The notes below the pieces were generated by a model, which was not told where the DNA came from, did not search any database, and saw nothing but the letters and a program-made list of their open reading frames with translations. The position numbers were made by a program, and so were the translations under genes. A DNA stretch of 64,000 nt from Arcobacter iocasae (GTDB taxonomy: Bacteria; Campylobacterota; Campylobacteria; Campylobacterales; Arcobacteraceae), in assembly GCF_042214795.1 (NCBI RefSeq), contig NZ_CP090177.1, forward strand, positions 248,001 through 312,000. The letters are read 5' to 3'. Positions 61,701-64,000 of this stretch are shown piece after piece. The first letter of the stretch is position 1; each line of letters begins with the position of its first letter.

Positions 61701-62092
61701 GGATAAAAAAGAACATCTTTTCCATCTAAGTCATAAGGAGAATTAATACCACTACTTTTTAAAGATATTAAAGCACTGGCACTATGTTGGAAAATAGGAG
61801 ATACAATGACTACTGGCTCACCATGCGCTTTATAAAGTATCAATATAGAATCTGAAACTCCATACTGGGCTTTACCTTTTATTACTTCTTCTATATTATT
61901 ATATTTAAGGTCTCTTTGCTTAATATCAACATCTAAGCCAACATCTTTATAAAAACCCTTTTCTTTTGCAGCATAATATCCAGCAAATTGGAACTGATTG
62001 AACCATTTAAGCTGTAAAGTTACTTTTTCATCTGAATAAAGAAAAGTAAATAAAAATGCTATTAAAAAGAGTTTTAAAGTTATTTTTAACAT
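58712..62092 (-). CDS. Membrane diguanylate cyclase with NMT1-like and two SBP-type sensor domains plus PAS
   Basis: 1126 residues. A signal peptide is followed by an NMT1/THI5-like domain (~25-300: LQLKWFNQFQFAGYYAAKEK). Two family-3 solute-binding domains follow (~335-570 with FPPYNFYENNKAQGYTVDYM; ~585-805 with CVDPDWLPFEK). After one membrane helix (~815-840) come a PAS domain (~850-960, DVSQAF-type core with GYTKEELLG) and a GGDEF domain (~970-1120). The active loop RIGGEEFAIIF indicates a functional cyclase, and TDELTKLYNRRYFN is its N-terminal mark. It should link periplasmic small molecules to c-di-GMP. Confidence 0.88.
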   Translation of the reverse strand: MLKITLKLFLIAFLFTFLYSDEKVTLQLKWFNQFQFAGYYAAKEKGFYKDVGLDVDIKQRDLKYNNIEEVIKGKAQYGVSDSILILYKAHGEPVVIVSPIFQHSASALISLKSSGINSPYDLDGKDVLFYPNDTDGFAILAMLKKLNIKPNLIRERQKDDYLKLLDKEVDASPVYLSNEPFYFKSNNIDINIINPSNYGFDFYGDILFTSESEARNHPQRVKKFKEATLKGWNYALDHQEEIIKLIHNKYNSSKSVEHLRYEAKAIEKLISREIIPLGSVDKGRIRYISDLYNEYGSNVKAFNINDFIFEDYTKDYSNINLSQEEKKYLENHPVLKVQNLTTFPPYNFYENNKAQGYTVDYMNLIAKILGVKIEFISQKSWKEFINMLKNGELDIIPHIAINKERSVFVDFTDIKHILYQPSLAVRKGSDIKSFNDLKDKTIAVLNKSFLHTILKNKYPNQKLFLTSTTVEGAEAVSSGLADAFIGNLATTEYYIKQHWLSNLEIIQLKNVKYIPKEAPLYMGVSKENNLLKSILEKANREMSHNKVIDLKEKWLNLKPSSSVKFTDEQYKYLLNKKTLKMCVDPDWLPFEKIEKDKHEGMSAEYIKLFEKELPVPIELVKSKNWLDTISLAQNRACDFITIMKNRKEYGAGFDMTKNLMNMDLVIATKIDKPFVNDISSLAFEKLAIVKGYGYGEILKDEYPNINIIEVKDAKEGLTKVDNNEVYGFIDVLPLVAYNIQENFVANIKIAGKLDKRIGFSMATRNDEPLLNEIMNKLISNIPIEKNKEILNKWLSIKYEESIDFKPLIYVILVFSIILFIIIIKNRAINKLNNKLSEYLNMIDENVLTSSTDSKGIIVSVSQAFCDISGYTKEELLGKNHRIIRHEDMPNELFSQLWSTISSGKKWTGEIKNKKKNGGYYWVDATISPIFDEKKNIVGYTAIRHDISDKKKVESISITDELTKLYNRRYFNEMFEKELSRAKRDNHFFALIILDVDFFKQYNDFYGHQKGDYVLESIGKRLIEICKRSSDTPFRIGGEEFAIIFTPKDKEDALNFAKLVNEKIEELKIEHKYNKASDYITASLGLYVAYADEIETSEHIYNFTDNALYKAKESGRNRFVLYENEKE

Positions 62093-62177
62093 AAATATCC
62101 AATATTTTTTACTTAGTATAGCAAAATATTGAATTTTATGAAACTTTGTAAAATATTTTAGTTATAAAAAAATCATA

Positions 62178-63017
62178 TTAAGTAAGCTTAAGTTCTACTT
62201 CTTCATATGCTAGAATAACCCTCTTCCGATTTATTCCCCATCTATATCCAGCCATTGTTGCACTTTTTGAAATAACCCTATGGCAAGGAATTAAAAAGCC
62301 AATATGATTTGCACCAATTGCACTTGCTACTGCTCTTACTGCTTTTGGTTTACCAAGTAAATTTGCTACATCTGAATAATTTAAGACTTTCCCTTTGGGA
62401 ATATTTAATAAGGCTTTCCAAACATTTATTTGAAAATTTGTTCCTTTTATAAAAATATCTGTTTTTTCATTATTGATAAAAATTTTATCCAATAACTCTT
62501 GGGCTTTTTTATCATCTTGGACAAATTTTGCACTCTTCCAAGAAGATTTGAGTCTATTTAAAACCTCAGCACAACTGTCATCATAGAACTCCAAAGCACA
62601 TATACCTTTTTGGGTACTTGCAATCATAGTTTTACCAAAGGGCGAAAAACCAAATCCATAAGTTATATCAAGGTTTTCACCCATCTTTTTATATTCATGT
62701 GGTGTCACTCCTATAAAATTAACAAAGAGTTCATGCAGTCTACTAGAACTTGATAAACCCAAATCAAGAGAAGTATCTAAGATAGACTTTGAAGTTTGAA
62801 GTTTCTCTTTTGCATATGAAAAAGTAGTTGCTTGTAAAAACTGCATAGGAGTAACACCAACATACTCTTTAAAGATTCTTGCAAAATGGTGTTTACTCAA
62901 TCCTATATGTTTAGCCACCTCATCTAAATTTGGTTGATTAGAGTAGTTTTCATCAAAGTATTCAATAGCTTTTTTAATATCTTCATAATATTTGCTTTTT
63001 TCTTCTAATTTATTCAT
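62178..63017 (-). CDS. Ada-like AraC regulator fused to O6-alkylguanine-DNA methyltransferase
   Basis: 279 residues. An AraC-type double helix-turn-helix (~residues 25-110: LDEVAKHIGLSKHHFARIFK, GVTPMQFLQA, SSRLHELFVNFIGVTP) precedes a methyltransferase domain ending in IGFLIPCHRVI, with the methyl-accepting Cys and GYRWGINRKR. It transfers alkyl groups from guanine-O6 to itself. The Ada N-terminal zinc-cysteine domain is absent. The ATG at 63017 is chosen over a TTG two codons upstream. Confidence 0.92.
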   Translation of the reverse strand: MNKLEEKSKYYEDIKKAIEYFDENYSNQPNLDEVAKHIGLSKHHFARIFKEYVGVTPMQFLQATTFSYAKEKLQTSKSILDTSLDLGLSSSSRLHELFVNFIGVTPHEYKKMGENLDITYGFGFSPFGKTMIASTQKGICALEFYDDSCAEVLNRLKSSWKSAKFVQDDKKAQELLDKIFINNEKTDIFIKGTNFQINVWKALLNIPKGKVLNYSDVANLLGKPKAVRAVASAIGANHIGFLIPCHRVISKSATMAGYRWGINRKRVILAYEEVELKLT

Positions 63018-63068
63018 AGTCAAAGTATATTATTTAAAACAAAAATTTACAATCCGAATCTTGCTATT

Positions 63069-63563
63069 TTATTTACTCAATAACATTCTTGCGTAAAGAC
63101 CAACCCTACTTGTGTACCCTACTTCACTAAATCTTAGTTTTTTATCTTTGTCATAAATAAATGTTGTGGGAAAACCTTTGATATTAAACTTTTGAGAATA
63201 AAATCCATCGTCATCATTTACAACTTTAAAAGTAAGATTATTCTGCTTTAAATAATTTTGTATCTCTTCTTTACTTCCAGATTGAACGGCTATGGTTATT
63301 ACTTCATACTCTTTAGAAATTTTTTCAATATTTGCAGCTTCTATTTTACAAATAGGACACCAAGAAGCCCAAAAATGAATAAGTACGGGCTTATCTTTAG
63401 GTATATCATAAGTTTTGCCATCAAGAAGAGTGAAGGTATTTATATCTAGTCTATCTTTGTTTAAATCAAGTGCTTTATAATAACTAATTCCATTCATAGC
63501 TATTATCAACATCAATACAATTATAATACCCTCTTTAAGATACTTTTTTATTTTGTCATTCAT
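63069..63563 (-). CDS. TlpA/ScsD-like membrane-anchored thiol-disulfide oxidoreductase
   Basis: 164 residues. An N-terminal anchor (residues ~12-30, IIIVLMLIIAMNGISYY) is followed by a thioredoxin fold facing the periplasm, with the active site FWASWCPICK and the cis-Pro region GFPTTFIYD. Such proteins reduce or oxidise periplasmic disulfides, often in cytochrome maturation or copper resistance. No partner is adjacent, so the substrate is unknown. Confidence 0.88.
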   Translation of the reverse strand: MNDKIKKYLKEGIIIVLMLIIAMNGISYYKALDLNKDRLDINTFTLLDGKTYDIPKDKPVLIHFWASWCPICKIEAANIEKISKEYEVITIAVQSGSKEEIQNYLKQNNLTFKVVNDDDGFYSQKFNIKGFPTTFIYDKDKKLRFSEVGYTSRVGLYARMLLSK

Positions 63564-63655
63564 CTTTTCCCTTACTTGAAATTCTAAGAATAGTAATTAT
63601 AGTTTTATATTGTTGGTAATGTGTTTAGATAAAAGAAAATAAGTACTTAATATAA

Positions 63656-64000
63656 TTACTCTATTAAAAAATCCTGCAAATTTGTTTTACCATAATTTAT
63701 TTCTACATTTGAATCTTTTATCTTTTTTGCAACTATTCCCATAAGTGCTTTAACACCTTTTGTTTTTTCAGGATCAGTAAGTGGGAAAAGTCTTACAGTT
63801 ACTGCTTCACCTTTACTTGATAGTTGTATAAAAAAGTTTTGAGTTTTGCCATCTTCTATTGAAATACTCTCTATTAGTGCTGAGTTTTCTTTGTAATCTA
63901 TATACTTATTTGTTATTTTAAGTATTCCTTTTTCAAGCTGTTGCATCATTGGCTCAATTGCATCGTAGCACTCTTTTACATTTTTTGCTTTTTCCAATAC
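63656..64000 (-). CDS. Hypothetical protein, 5' end beyond the window
   Basis: The frame is open to the right edge; a TTG at 63997 need not be the start. 113 or more residues are visible, with no signal or membrane segment in this part. The end reads EINYGKTNLQDFLIE. KGVKALMGIVAKKIK and YIDYKENSALIESIS suggest an alpha/beta fold. I do not recognise it. It is separated by 92 bp from the TlpA-like gene on the same strand. Confidence 0.6.
   Translation of the reverse strand, partial: VLEKAKNVKECYDAIEPMMQQLEKGILKITNKYIDYKENSALIESISIEDGKTQNFFIQLSSKGEAVTVRLFPLTDPEKTKGVKALMGIVAKKIKDSNVEINYGKTNLQDFLIE

Noticed and set aside
1..64000. CRISPR arrays, rRNA and tRNA genes
   Set aside because: No regularly spaced repeats and no cloverleaf or rRNA-like segments were noticed on reading either strand by eye; this does not replace a dedicated search.

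Overview
The window looks like a chromosomal segment of an Arcobacter-type member of the Campylobacterota. The DNA is very AT-rich, genes are packed with 1-25 bp overlaps, and TTG and GTG starts are common. Family-level markers agree: oorDABC 2-oxoglutarate:acceptor oxidoreductase, the gene order M16 protease-dapA-FabL-type reductase-pgsA-rseP, and many compact two-component and chemotaxis genes. This placement is inference from gene content; no rRNA or tRNA gene is visible.

Layout. 1-10.9 kb is a + strand housekeeping run: the tail of an endonuclease/exonuclease/phosphatase-fold protein, murJ, an MsbA-type ABC exporter, pyrD, an M16 peptidase, a truncated haemoglobin, dapA, a FabL-type enoyl reductase, pgsA, rseP and a YggS-type PLP protein. 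10.9-15.4 kb runs on the - strand (hypothetical, ZIP transporter, trpC, TPR protein, YkgJ-like protein, tRNA-type methyltransferase). 15.5-18.4 kb is the oorDABC operon. 18.4-23.1 kb is an accessory island: a nucleotidyltransferase/winged-helix pair, an orphan RHS C-terminal toxin module with a membrane-protein neighbour that may be its immunity protein, a REP-type (Y1/HUH) transposase element with 23-bp inverted ends, and a 178-bp internally deleted derivative. 23.1-25.8 kb holds an HD alarmone-type hydrolase, a DnaQ-type exonuclease, trpF and rpe.

25.9-35.6 kb is an envelope and signalling region: a large protein of unknown function, a PldA-type outer-membrane phospholipase, and a two-component system embedded among three related ~80-residue exported helical proteins. 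Two of these proteins share a 40-bp promoter block. A miniature flagellin-like protein, a Nudix hydrolase and a second two-component system follow. 35.6-42.2 kb contains yajQ, a purine-type phosphoribosyltransferase with its NCS2 permease, a DUF89 protein, aat and a MocR regulator. The regulator is divergent from a molybdopterin oxidoreductase, DJ-1, FMN-binding protein and methyltransferase run (42.3-45.7 kb).

45.7-53.8 kb is a - strand corrin-ring (anaerobic cobalamin) operon: cbiM, cbiK, cbiL, cbiC, a [2Fe-2S] protein, cbiD, cbiET, cbiF, cbiG and cobJ/cbiH. A 56-codon reading frame lies upstream. 54.1-56.0 kb pairs a polar amino-acid-type ABC importer with a TudS-like desulfidase. The window ends with a 33-residue basic protein, an HBM-type chemoreceptor, a 1126-residue diguanylate cyclase with three periplasmic binding domains, an Ada-like regulator/methyltransferase, a TlpA-like thiol oxidoreductase and a gene cut by the window edge.
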